Source of the DNA: Streptomyces abyssomicinicus
Lineage (GTDB): Bacteria > Actinomycetota > Actinomycetes > Streptomycetales > Streptomycetaceae
Assembly (NCBI RefSeq): GCF_008974245.1
Contig: NZ_BBZI01000005.1
Span: forward strand, 986,040-1,050,039
Length of the DNA stretch: 64,000 nucleotides
Direction of reading: 5' to 3'
Under the pieces are notes generated by a model that was not told where the DNA came from, did no database searches, and saw only the letters and a list, made by a program, of their open reading frames with translations. The position numbers were made by a program, and so were the translations under genes. Position 1 is the stretch's first letter; every line of letters begins with the position of its first letter. This document shows positions 9,022 to 16,982 of this stretch, one piece after another.

Positions 9022-9316
9022 GTGTGATTCCTTCCTGACGGAACGTCCAGTACGTCCAGTACGGATCGCTCCGATGGTACCGAGGTACCCCACCCGCCCG
9101 TCCGCTGGGCACGCACCTCGCCACCCCCTTCGGACGCCCGTCCACCCCGCGCGCTCCCGCGTGCCGCCGGGCCTCCCGGACGCGCGGCGGCTTTGTCCTG
9201 CGGCAGGAGAAAGTCGGCGCGGATTCGTGCACGACTTCTTCCCACCCCGCCCCGCCGCTGCTACGTTCTCCGCGAAAGCAAGGCCGCCCAGGGGCAGTTG
9301 AGCAGGGGAGGGGACC

Positions 9317-10507
9317 GTGAGACGCATGACCGCACGACCCGCCAACGCGCATCAGGCGCGCCTGCTGCGACTGTTGCGGGACGAGGGCCCCAACTCCCGT
9401 GCCCAGCTCGGCGACCGCGTCGACCTGTCCAGGTCGAGGCTCGCCGTCGAGGTGGACCGGCTCCTGGAGACGGGACTGGTCGTCGCCGACGGCCTCGCCG
9501 CCTCCCGCGGCGGCCGCCGCTCCCACAACATCCGCCTGGCCCCGAGCCTCCGCTTCCTCGGCGTGGACATCGGCGCGACCTCGGTCGACGTCGCCGTCAC
9601 CAACGCCGAACTGGAGGTCCTCGGCCACCTCACCCAGCCGCTGGACGTGCGCGAGGGCCCGGTTCCCGTCTTCGAGCAGGTCCTCGACATGGCCGCCAAG
9701 CTGAAGGCGTCCGGGCTCGCGGAGGGTTTCGACGGCGCCGGCATCGGCGTCCCCGGACCGGTCCGCTTCCCCGAGGGCGTCCCGGTGGCCCCGCCGATCA
9801 TGCCGGGCTGGGACGGGTTCCCGGTGCGCGAGGCGCTCAGCCAGGAACTCGGCTGCCCGGTCATGGTCGACAACGACGTGAACCTGATGGCCCTCGGCCA
9901 GATGCACGCCGGCGTCGCCCGCTCCGTGGACGACTACCTGTGCGTCAAGATCGGCACCGGTATCGGCTGCGGGATCGTCGTCGGGGGCAAGGTGCACCGC
10001 GGAGTCACCGGCAGCGCCGGCGACATCGGCCACATCCAGGCCGTGCCCGACGGCCGCCCCTGCGCCTGCGGCAACCGCGGCTGCCTGGAGGCCCACTTCA
10101 GCGGGGCCGCGCTCGCCCAGGACGCGGTGGAGGCCGCCCAGCAGGGCCGCTCCCCCCAGCTCGCCGCGCGGCTGGCCGACAACGGCCGGCTCACCGCGGC
10201 CGACGTCGGCGCCGCCGCCGCGGCGGGCGACGCCACCTGCCTCGACCTGATCCGTGACGGCGGGACCCGCACGGGACAGGTCATCGCGGGACTCGTCAGC
10301 TTCTTCAACCCCGGCCTGGTGGTGATCGGCGGCGGGGTGACGGGCCTCGGCCACAACCTCCTCGCCGCCATCCGCACCCAGGTCTACCGCCAGTCACTGC
10401 CCCTGGCGACCGGCAACCTGCCGATCGTCCTGGACGAACTGGGCGCCGCCGCCGGAGTCGTCGGGGCGGCCCGCCTGATCAGCGACCACGTGTTCTCACC
10501 CGCCTGA
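9317..10507 (+). CDS. ROK family transcriptional regulator
   Basis: A 396-residue repressor-type ROK protein. A MarR-like winged helix at residues about 10-65 (RDEGPNSRAQLGDRVDLSRS) precedes a sugar-kinase-like ROK domain. The ROK zinc signature is complete: GDIGHIQAVPDGRPCACG then NRGCLEAHF, with CxCGxxGCxE. The phosphate-binding GVDIGATSVDVAV segment and the catalytic-type Asp in VMVDNDVNLMALG are also present. GTG 9317 is used; ATG 9326 is an alternative, and a GGGGAGGGG box lies just upstream. It heads the ABC importer genes on the same strand, so it is probably their regulator with a sugar or polyol ligand. Confidence 0.88.
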   Translation: MRRMTARPANAHQARLLRLLRDEGPNSRAQLGDRVDLSRSRLAVEVDRLLETGLVVADGLAASRGGRRSHNIRLAPSLRFLGVDIGATSVDVAVTNAELEVLGHLTQPLDVREGPVPVFEQVLDMAAKLKASGLAEGFDGAGIGVPGPVRFPEGVPVAPPIMPGWDGFPVREALSQELGCPVMVDNDVNLMALGQMHAGVARSVDDYLCVKIGTGIGCGIVVGGKVHRGVTGSAGDIGHIQAVPDGRPCACGNRGCLEAHFSGAALAQDAVEAAQQGRSPQLAARLADNGRLTAADVGAAAAAGDATCLDLIRDGGTRTGQVIAGLVSFFNPGLVVIGGGVTGLGHNLLAAIRTQVYRQSLPLATGNLPIVLDELGAAAGVVGAARLISDHVFSPA

Positions 10508-10525
10508 CACACCCCGGCAGCCGCC

Positions 10526-10672
10526 GGTACGACCGGAGCACCCGCACCACCCGTACGACCGAAACACCGGCACCACCCGTACGACCGAAACACCGGCACC
10601 ACCCGTACGACCGAAACACCGGCACCACCGGTAGGACCGGATCACCGGTACCACCGGAAGACCGGCACCACC
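10526..10672. repeat. 26-bp tandem repeat array
   Basis: Units begin at 10526, 10552, 10578, 10604 and 10630, with a shortened one at 10656. The three middle units are identical and share the core gtacgaccgaaacaccggca. The period is exactly 26 bp and there is no spacer. The array lies between the ROK gene and the importer ATPase. It leaves a chance frame open on the minus strand, which I do not call. It may be a variable-number repeat or contain operator half-sites; tacgacc/gaccgg motifs recur in it. Confidence 0.85.
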
Positions 10673-10768
10673 GGACCCCCCGGGGCCCCGAGTCACCGCC
10701 CCGCACGAGCCGCACCACCGTGACCGCGCGCGATCCGTTCTGCCCTGCCCACCGCCGGGAGATGCGTC

Positions 10769-12310
10769 ATGCCGTCCGAAGTCCCCGCACCGCTGCTCAC
10801 CATGACCGCGATCACCAAGTCCTTCCCGGGCGTCCGCGCCCTGGACGGGGTGGACCTGGAGGTCCGGGCAGGCGAGGTCCACTGCCTGCTCGGGCAGAAC
10901 GGCGCGGGCAAGTCCACCCTCATCAAGGTGCTGGCCGGCGCCCACCAGCCCGACGGCGGCGCCATCACCTGGCGCGGGGAAACGGTCTCCCTCCGCTCCC
11001 CGAGCGACGCGGTCCGCCTGGGCATCGCCACCATCTACCAGGAACTCGACCTGGTCGAACACCTCTCCGTCGCCGAGAACATCCACCTCGGACACGAACC
11101 CACCGCGGCCGGCTTCGTGGTCCGCCCCCGCGTCGCCCGCCAGGCATCCGCGGAACTCCTGCGCCGCCTCGGGCACCCGGAGATCGACCCGGACCGCCCG
11201 GTCCACGCGCTCTCCGCCGCCCAGCAGCAGATCGTCTCCATGGCCCGCGCGCTCTCCCACGACGTCCGGCTGATCGTCATGGACGAGCCGTCCGCCGCCC
11301 TCGACCCGGACGAGGTCGACAACCTCTTCCGTATCGTCGGCGGACTCACCGACGAGGGCGTCGCGGTCGTGTACATCTCGCACCGCCTGGAGGAGATCCG
11401 CCGCATCGGCGACCGGGTCACCGTGCTCAAGGACGGCCGCGCGGTGGCCGGCGGGCTCCCCGCCCGGACCACGCCCACCCGGGAGATCGTCTCCCTGATG
11501 ACCGGCCGCAGCGTCGAGCACGCCTTTCCCCCCAGGCCGCCGGGCCCGCCCGAGGCCGCGCCCGTGCTCACCGTCCGGGGCCTGGCGCTCGAGGGCAGGT
11601 TCCGGCCGCTCGACCTCGACCTGCGGCCCGGCGAGATCGTCGGACTGGCCGGACTGGTCGGCTCCGGCCGCTCCGAGATCCTGGAGACCCTGTACGGCGC
11701 GCGCCGCCCCACCGCCGGCCGGGTCCTGGTCGACGGCCGGCCGCTCCGGCCGGGCAGCGTGCCCGCCGCGGTCCGCGCCGGCATCGGACTGGCACCCGAG
11801 GAACGCAAGGCACAGGCGCTGCTGATGCTGGAGAGCGTCACCCGCAACGTCTCCGTCTCCTCGCTCGGCCGGTTCGCCAAGGGCGGCTGGCTGGACCGCC
11901 GGGCCGAACGCGCCGCTGCCCGCGAGGCGACCCGCGAGCTGTCGCTGCGCCCCGACAACCCGGACGCCGCCGTGCGCACGCTCTCCGGCGGAAACCAGCA
12001 GAAGGCCGTGCTGGCCCGCTGGCTGCTGCGCGGCTGCCGCGTCCTGCTGCTGGACGAACCCACCCGGGGCGTCGACATCGGCGCCCGGGCCGAGCTCTAC
12101 GCGGTGATCCGCCGCCTGGCCGACGAAGGACTCGCGGTGCTGATGGTCTCCAGCGAACTCCCGGAGGTGCTGGGCCTGGCCGACCGTGTCCTGGTGCTCC
12201 GGGAAGGCCGGGTGGTGCACACCGCACCCGCGGGCGAACTCGACGAGCACCGGGTCCTCGATCTCGTACTGCATGCCACCGACGCGGCTGCCGAAGGGAG
12301 CCAGACATGA
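10769..12310 (+). CDS. Sugar ABC transporter ATP-binding protein (RbsA/XylG type)
   Basis: A 513-residue double ATPase of the carbohydrate CUT2 class. The first domain has Walker A GQNGAGKST (42-50), the signature-like LSAAQQQIVSMARAL and Walker B LIVMDEPSAA. The second has a degenerate Walker A (GLVGSGRSE), signature LSGGNQQKAVLARWL and Walker B VLLLDEPTRG. It powers import of a monosaccharide or cyclitol with the next two genes. Its stop overlaps the permease start by ATGA, so the two are translationally coupled. Confidence 0.93.
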   Translation: MPSEVPAPLLTMTAITKSFPGVRALDGVDLEVRAGEVHCLLGQNGAGKSTLIKVLAGAHQPDGGAITWRGETVSLRSPSDAVRLGIATIYQELDLVEHLSVAENIHLGHEPTAAGFVVRPRVARQASAELLRRLGHPEIDPDRPVHALSAAQQQIVSMARALSHDVRLIVMDEPSAALDPDEVDNLFRIVGGLTDEGVAVVYISHRLEEIRRIGDRVTVLKDGRAVAGGLPARTTPTREIVSLMTGRSVEHAFPPRPPGPPEAAPVLTVRGLALEGRFRPLDLDLRPGEIVGLAGLVGSGRSEILETLYGARRPTAGRVLVDGRPLRPGSVPAAVRAGIGLAPEERKAQALLMLESVTRNVSVSSLGRFAKGGWLDRRAERAAAREATRELSLRPDNPDAAVRTLSGGNQQKAVLARWLLRGCRVLLLDEPTRGVDIGARAELYAVIRRLADEGLAVLMVSSELPEVLGLADRVLVLREGRVVHTAPAGELDEHRVLDLVLHATDAAAEGSQT

Positions 12311-13338
12311 CGCACCCCGTGTCCCCGCCCGCCACCGGGGCGGAGAAGTCGGCGCCGCCCCCGGAGGGCCGCCGCAGCGCACCACCGGCCGCTCTCGCGC
12401 GGCTCGACATCCGCACGCTGTCGCTGCTGGGGGTGCTCGCCGCGCTGGTCGTGGCCGGCGGGGTCACCCGGCCGGAGGCGTTCCTCGACCTCGACAACCT
12501 GCGGCTGGTTCTCACCCAGGCCTCGGTCATCGGCGTGGTCACCGTCGGCATGACCTTCGTGATCACCGCCGGGGGGATCGACCTCTCGGTCGGCGCGATC
12601 GTCGCCCTGGCGTCGGTGTGGGCGACCACCGTGGCCACCCAGGAGTTCGGCTTCGCCGGCATCCTGTTCACCTCGGTGGTGGTCGGCCTCGGCTGCGGCC
12701 TGGTGAACGGGGCGCTGATCGCCTACGGGGCGATGGTGCCGTTCATCGCCACCCTCGCCATGTTCGCCTCGGCCCGCGGGCTCGCCCTGCTCATCACCGA
12801 GGGCCGCACCCAGCGGGTGACCGTGGAGGGGGTCCTCGACCTGGGCAGCCGCGACAGCTACGTGCTCGGCGTCCCGCCGCTCGTGCTGGTCTTCGCCGCG
12901 GTCACGGTCGTCGGCTGGCTCCTGCTCAACCGCACCACCTTCGGCCGCCGCACGGTGGCCGTCGGCGGCAACGCGGAGGCCGCCCGGCTGGCCGGCATCG
13001 ACGTCCGCCGCCAGCGCCTCGCCCTGTACCTGCTGTCCGGACTGTGCTGCGGCATCGCCGCGTTCATGCTGGTCGTGCTCTCCGGCTCGGGCCAGAACAC
13101 CAACGGCAACCTCTACGAACTCGACGCCATCGCCGCCGCGATCATCGGCGGCACCCTCCTCACCGGCGGCCGCGGCACCATCGTCGGCTCCGTCCTCGGC
13201 GTCCTGATCTTCACCACCATCACCAACATCTTCGCGCTGAACAACCTCCAGAGCGACGTCCAGCAGATCGCCAAGGGGGCGATCATCGTCGCCGCCGTCC
13301 TGGTCCAGCGCCGCACCGTCAGGAACGAACTGGCCTGA
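12307..13338 (+). CDS. Sugar ABC transporter permease (RbsC type)
   Basis: A 343-residue CUT2 permease with eight or more hydrophobic segments. Family landmarks are visible: TFVITAGGIDLSVGAIVALA, RTTFGRRTVAVGGNAEAARL followed by GIDV, and AAAIIGGTLLTGGRGTIVGS. A 45-residue Pro/Ala-rich cytoplasmic N-terminus precedes the first membrane helix. The start ATG at 12307 overlaps the stop of the ATPase gene. It works with the ATPase before it and the binding protein after it. Confidence 0.92.
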   Translation: MTHPVSPPATGAEKSAPPPEGRRSAPPAALARLDIRTLSLLGVLAALVVAGGVTRPEAFLDLDNLRLVLTQASVIGVVTVGMTFVITAGGIDLSVGAIVALASVWATTVATQEFGFAGILFTSVVVGLGCGLVNGALIAYGAMVPFIATLAMFASARGLALLITEGRTQRVTVEGVLDLGSRDSYVLGVPPLVLVFAAVTVVGWLLLNRTTFGRRTVAVGGNAEAARLAGIDVRRQRLALYLLSGLCCGIAAFMLVVLSGSGQNTNGNLYELDAIAAAIIGGTLLTGGRGTIVGSVLGVLIFTTITNIFALNNLQSDVQQIAKGAIIVAAVLVQRRTVRNELA

Positions 13339-13368
13339 TCGTCAGAGCCGACAGAAGGGTCCACCGCC

Positions 13369-14412
13369 ATGCCAGACCTCACGAGCCGCCGGGGACTGCT
13401 CTTCGGGACCGCCGCCGTATCGGCCGGCGCCCTCCTCGCGGGCTGCACCAGCAACGAGAAGGACGACAAGGGGAAGGCGGGCTCCTCGCAGCAGCCCGCC
13501 GCCGACGACAAGCCGGGCAAGGCCGTCACCATCGGCTTCGCCGGGCCGCAGGCCGACCACGGCTGGCTCAACGCCATCAACGAGCAGGCCCGCGCCCGCG
13601 CCGAGAAGTACACGGACGTCACCCTGGACATCACCGAGGGCTCCAACGACACCGCCACCCAGATCGGCCAGATCGAGACGCTGATCAACAAGAAGGTCGA
13701 CGTGCTGGTCATCCTGCCGGCCGACGGCGCGGCGCTCACCCAGACCGGCCTCAAGGCGATGCGGGCGGGCATCCCGGTGGTCAACCTCGACCGCATCTTC
13801 AGCTCACCGCAGGCCTTCCGCTGCTGGGTCGGCGGCGACAACTACGGCATGGGGCTCAACGCCGGCCACTACATCGGCGAGAAGCTCAAGGACACCAAGG
13901 ACGCCAAGGTCGTCGAGCTCGCCGGTCTGGACAACCTGGAGCTCACACGGCAGCGCACCAAGGGCTTCGACGACGCGCTGAAGAACTACCCGAACATCGA
14001 GAAGGTGGCCCGGCAGGCGGCCGAGTTCACGGTCGAGAGCGGCCAGGCCAAGATGGCCCAACTGCTCCAGGCACAGTCGCAGTTCCACGCGCTGTGGAAC
14101 CACGACGACGACCAGGGCGTCGGCGCGCTGCGCGCCATCGACCAGGCCGGCCGCGACGACTTCCTGATGGTCGGCGGAGCGGGCGCGCTGTCCGCGTTCG
14201 AAGCGATCAAGGCGGACGACGGGGTGCTCAAGGCGACGGTGCTGTACCCGCCGACCATGGCCGCCTCCGCGATCGACCTCGCCCGCGCGCTCGGCCAGGG
14301 CAAGGGCGTCTCGGGGCTCGCCGAGTTCGAGATCCCCTCGCAGGTCACCGCGTACTCGGCGGTCGTCGACAAGTCCAACGTCGACCAGTACATGCCCATC
14401 GGCTTCGACTGA
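13369..14412 (+). CDS. Sugar-binding lipoprotein of the CUT2 importer
   Basis: A 347-residue periplasmic-binding-protein type 1 (RbsB-like) lipoprotein. The signal has twin arginines (SRRGLLFG) and a lipobox LAGC with C26 as the lipidated residue, so export may be by Tat. The mature fold shows VTIGFAGPQADHGWLNAINE, LINKKVDVLVILPADG and the hinge region DDQGVGALRAIDQAG. It delivers the substrate to the preceding permease 31 bp upstream. A Gly/Cys-rich hairpin follows. Confidence 0.92.
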   Translation: MPDLTSRRGLLFGTAAVSAGALLAGCTSNEKDDKGKAGSSQQPAADDKPGKAVTIGFAGPQADHGWLNAINEQARARAEKYTDVTLDITEGSNDTATQIGQIETLINKKVDVLVILPADGAALTQTGLKAMRAGIPVVNLDRIFSSPQAFRCWVGGDNYGMGLNAGHYIGEKLKDTKDAKVVELAGLDNLELTRQRTKGFDDALKNYPNIEKVARQAAEFTVESGQAKMAQLLQAQSQFHALWNHDDDQGVGALRAIDQAGRDDFLMVGGAGALSAFEAIKADDGVLKATVLYPPTMAASAIDLARALGQGKGVSGLAEFEIPSQVTAYSAVVDKSNVDQYMPIGFD

Positions 14413-14422
14413 CCCGCCCCGG

Positions 14423-14441
14423 CGCCGCCCGCCGGGCGGCG
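14423..14441. terminator. Hairpin after the sugar-binding protein
   Basis: cgccgccc (14423-14430) pairs with gggcggcg (14434-14441). It probably dampens read-through into the dehydrogenase gene or stabilises the importer mRNA. Confidence 0.45.
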
Positions 14442-14549
14442 GGGGCCGGGCCCCGGCCCGGTGAGGAAAGCAAGAGGTGCGCCGGAGGGGCGGGGACCCG
14501 TGAAGGGGACCGCCCCGACCGCGCGCGTGTCGATGAGGAGGAGAACCGC

Positions 14550-15743
14550 ATGCCACAGTCCGATCCGTCGTCGCGCCCCGCACTCGGGGTCGGCATGGTC
14601 GGCTACGCCTTCATGGGCGCCGCCCACTCCCAGGCCTGGCGCACCGTCGGCCGCGTCTTCGACCTGCCGCTGCGCCCCCGGCTCGCCGCGATCGGCGGCC
14701 GCGACCCGCACGCGGTCCGCGCCGCCGCCGACCGCCACGGCTGGGAGGCCGCGGAGACCGACTGGCGTGCCCTGATCACCCGTGAGGACGTCGACCTCGT
14801 CGACATCTGCACCCCCGGCGACAGCCACGCCGAGATCGCCATCGCCGCCCTGGAGGCAGGCAAGCACGTGCTGTGCGAGAAGCCCCTCGCGAACAGCGTC
14901 GCCGAGGCCGAGGCCATGGTGGCGGCGGCCGAGGCCGCCGCCCGCCGCGGCCAGGTCGCCATGGTCGGCTTCAACTACCGCCGCGTGCCCGCCGCTTCAC
15001 TCGCCCGCGAGATGACCGCCGCCGGCAGGCTCGGCGAGCTGCGCCACGTGCGGGTCGCCTACCTCCAGGACTGGCTGGTGGACCCCGAGTTCCCGCTGAC
15101 CTGGCGGCTGCGCAAGGAGGCCGCCGGCTCCGGGGCCCTCGGCGACCTCGGAGCCCACATCGTCGACCTGGCCCAGTACCTGACGGGCGACACCCTGGCC
15201 GGGGTGTCCGCGCTGACCGAGACCTTCGTGCGTGAACGCCCGCTGCCCGCCGCCGCGTCGAGCGGCCTGGCCACGGCCGGCGCGTCGGCCGGCCGGGGCG
15301 CCGTCACCGTCGACGACGCGGCCCTCTTCACCGGCCGGTTCACCGGCGGGGCCCTCGCCACCTTCGAGGCGACCCGTTTCGCGACCGGCCGCAAGAACGC
15401 GCTCCGGATCGAACTCAACGGCTCGCAGGGTTCGCTCGCCTTCGACCTGGAGCGGCTGAACGAACTGGAGTACCACGACCACCGCGAACCCGCGCCACGC
15501 GCCGGGTTCCGCCGGATCCTCGTCACCGAGCCGGAGCACCCCTACCTGGAGGCATGGTGGCCGCCCGGGCACGGCCTGGGCTACGAGCACTCCTTCGTCC
15601 ACCAGGCCCGCGACCTGGTGCGCGCCGTGCACGCCGGCGAACCGGTCGCCCCCACCTTCGCGGACGGCCTGCGCGTGCAGAGGGTCCTCGCCGCCGTCGA
15701 GGAGAGCGCCGCCAAGGGCTCCACGTACACCGCCGTGGGCTGA
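14550..15743 (+). CDS. Gfo/Idh/MocA family oxidoreductase
   Basis: A 397-residue NAD(P)-dependent dehydrogenase of the glucose-fructose oxidoreductase/inositol dehydrogenase family. The Rossmann start VGMVGYAFMGAAHSQAW, the EKP motif (HVLCEKPLANS) and the substrate-site region SGALGDLGAHIVDLAQYL (Gly-Asp-x-x-x-His) are clear. It would oxidise the imported sugar or polyol. The start ATG 14550 has a GAGGAGGAG box. It is in line with the importer and with the isomerase after it, as in many inositol or rare-sugar loci. Confidence 0.9.
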   Translation: MPQSDPSSRPALGVGMVGYAFMGAAHSQAWRTVGRVFDLPLRPRLAAIGGRDPHAVRAAADRHGWEAAETDWRALITREDVDLVDICTPGDSHAEIAIAALEAGKHVLCEKPLANSVAEAEAMVAAAEAAARRGQVAMVGFNYRRVPAASLAREMTAAGRLGELRHVRVAYLQDWLVDPEFPLTWRLRKEAAGSGALGDLGAHIVDLAQYLTGDTLAGVSALTETFVRERPLPAAASSGLATAGASAGRGAVTVDDAALFTGRFTGGALATFEATRFATGRKNALRIELNGSQGSLAFDLERLNELEYHDHREPAPRAGFRRILVTEPEHPYLEAWWPPGHGLGYEHSFVHQARDLVRAVHAGEPVAPTFADGLRVQRVLAAVEESAAKGSTYTAVG

Positions 15744-15881
15744 GCCCGCCGCCCCTGCTCCTTCCGCAGGTTCCGCAGGGGCACCGCCCCGGCCCCGGCC
15801 GGGGACCCGCACCGGCACCGTCCCGCGTCCCGACCCCGCCACGCGCACCGCCGTTCCGCGCACCGACCGAGGAGACCTACC

Positions 15882-16883
15882 GTGCCCCGCAACTTCACCC
15901 TCTTCACCGGACAGTGGGCCGATCTGCCGCTGGAGGAGGTCTGCCGCCTGGCCCGCGACTTCGGTTACGACGGACTCGAACTCGCCTGCTGGGGCGACCA
16001 CTTCGAGGTCGACAAGGCGCTCGCCGACCCGTCCTACGTGGAAGGCCGTCGCCAACTGCTCGACAAGTACGGCCTGAAGTGCTGGGCCGTCTCCAACCAC
16101 CTGGTGGGGCAGGCGGTCTGCGACGCGATCATCGACGAGCGCCACCGGGCGATCCTCCCCGCCCGGATCTGGGGCGACGGCGACGCGGAAGGCGTCCGCC
16201 GCCGGGCAGCCGCGGAGATCGCGGACACCGCGCGGGCCGCCGCCGCCTTCGGCGTGGACACCGTCGTCGGGTTCACCGGCTCGGCGATCTGGCACCTGGT
16301 CGCCATGTTCCCGCCCGCCCCGGAGTCGATGATCGAACGCGGCTACCAGGACTTCGCCGACCGCTGGAACCCCGTCCTGGACGTGTTCGACGCCGAGGGC
16401 GTGCGGTTCGCCCACGAGGTCCACCCCAGCGAGATCGCCTACGACTACTGGACCACCCACAAGGCCCTGGAGGCCGTGGACCACCGGAGCGCGTTCGGGC
16501 TCAACTTCGACCCCTCGCACTTCGTGTGGCAGGACCTCGACCCGGTCGGCTTCCTGTGGGACTTCCGCGACCGGATCTACCACGTGGACTGCAAGGAGGC
16601 CCGGAAGCGCCTCGACGGCCGCAACGGCCGGCTCGGCTCGCACCTGCCCTGGGGAGACCCGCGGCGCGGCTGGGACTTCGTCTCCGCGGGCCACGGCGAC
16701 GTGCCGTGGGAGGACGTCTTCCGGATGCTGCGCTCCATCGGTTACGCCGGTCCCGTCTCGGTGGAGTGGGAGGACGCCGGGATGGACCGCCTCCAGGGGG
16801 CGCCCGAGGCGCTGCGGAGGCTCAAGGCGTTCGACTTCGACCCCCCGGCCGCCTCCTTCGACGCCGCCTTCGGCGGCAACTAG
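15882..16883 (+). CDS. Sugar phosphate isomerase/epimerase (xylose isomerase-like TIM barrel)
   Basis: A 333-residue AP-endonuclease-2-like TIM barrel. The metal-binding residues are spread in the usual order: E in [12 protein letters not shown] and H in [12 protein letters not shown] in [10 protein letters not shown], and E in [11 protein letters not shown]. It probably isomerises or epimerises the product of the Gfo/Idh/MocA enzyme. GTG start at 15882 with GAGGAG upstream. Cytoplasmic, no signal. Homologues in IolE/IolH-like roles exist, but the substrate here is not known. Confidence 0.88.
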   Translation: MPRNFTLFTGQWADLPLEEVCRLARDFGYDGLELACWGDHFEVDKALADPSYVEGRRQLLDKYGLKCWAVSNHLVGQAVCDAIIDERHRAILPARIWGDGDAEGVRRRAAAEIADTARAAAAFGVDTVVGFTGSAIWHLVAMFPPAPESMIERGYQDFADRWNPVLDVFDAEGVRFAHEVHPSEIAYDYWTTHKALEAVDHRSAFGLNFDPSHFVWQDLDPVGFLWDFRDRIYHVDCKEARKRLDGRNGRLGSHLPWGDPRRGWDFVSAGHGDVPWEDVFRMLRSIGYAGPVSVEWEDAGMDRLQGAPEALRRLKAFDFDPPAASFDAAFGGN

Positions 16884-16982
16884 CCGTCGCGGCCGGCCAC
16901 CAGCCGGCCGCCCCAGACTCTCCGGGCTGCCGGCGCACCCCGGCGCACGCACCACACGTTCACCAGCCGACGGAGGAACTCC

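Noticed and set aside
10526..10672. Possible CRISPR array
   Set aside because: Units follow each other without unique spacers and no cas genes are near. It is a simple tandem repeat.
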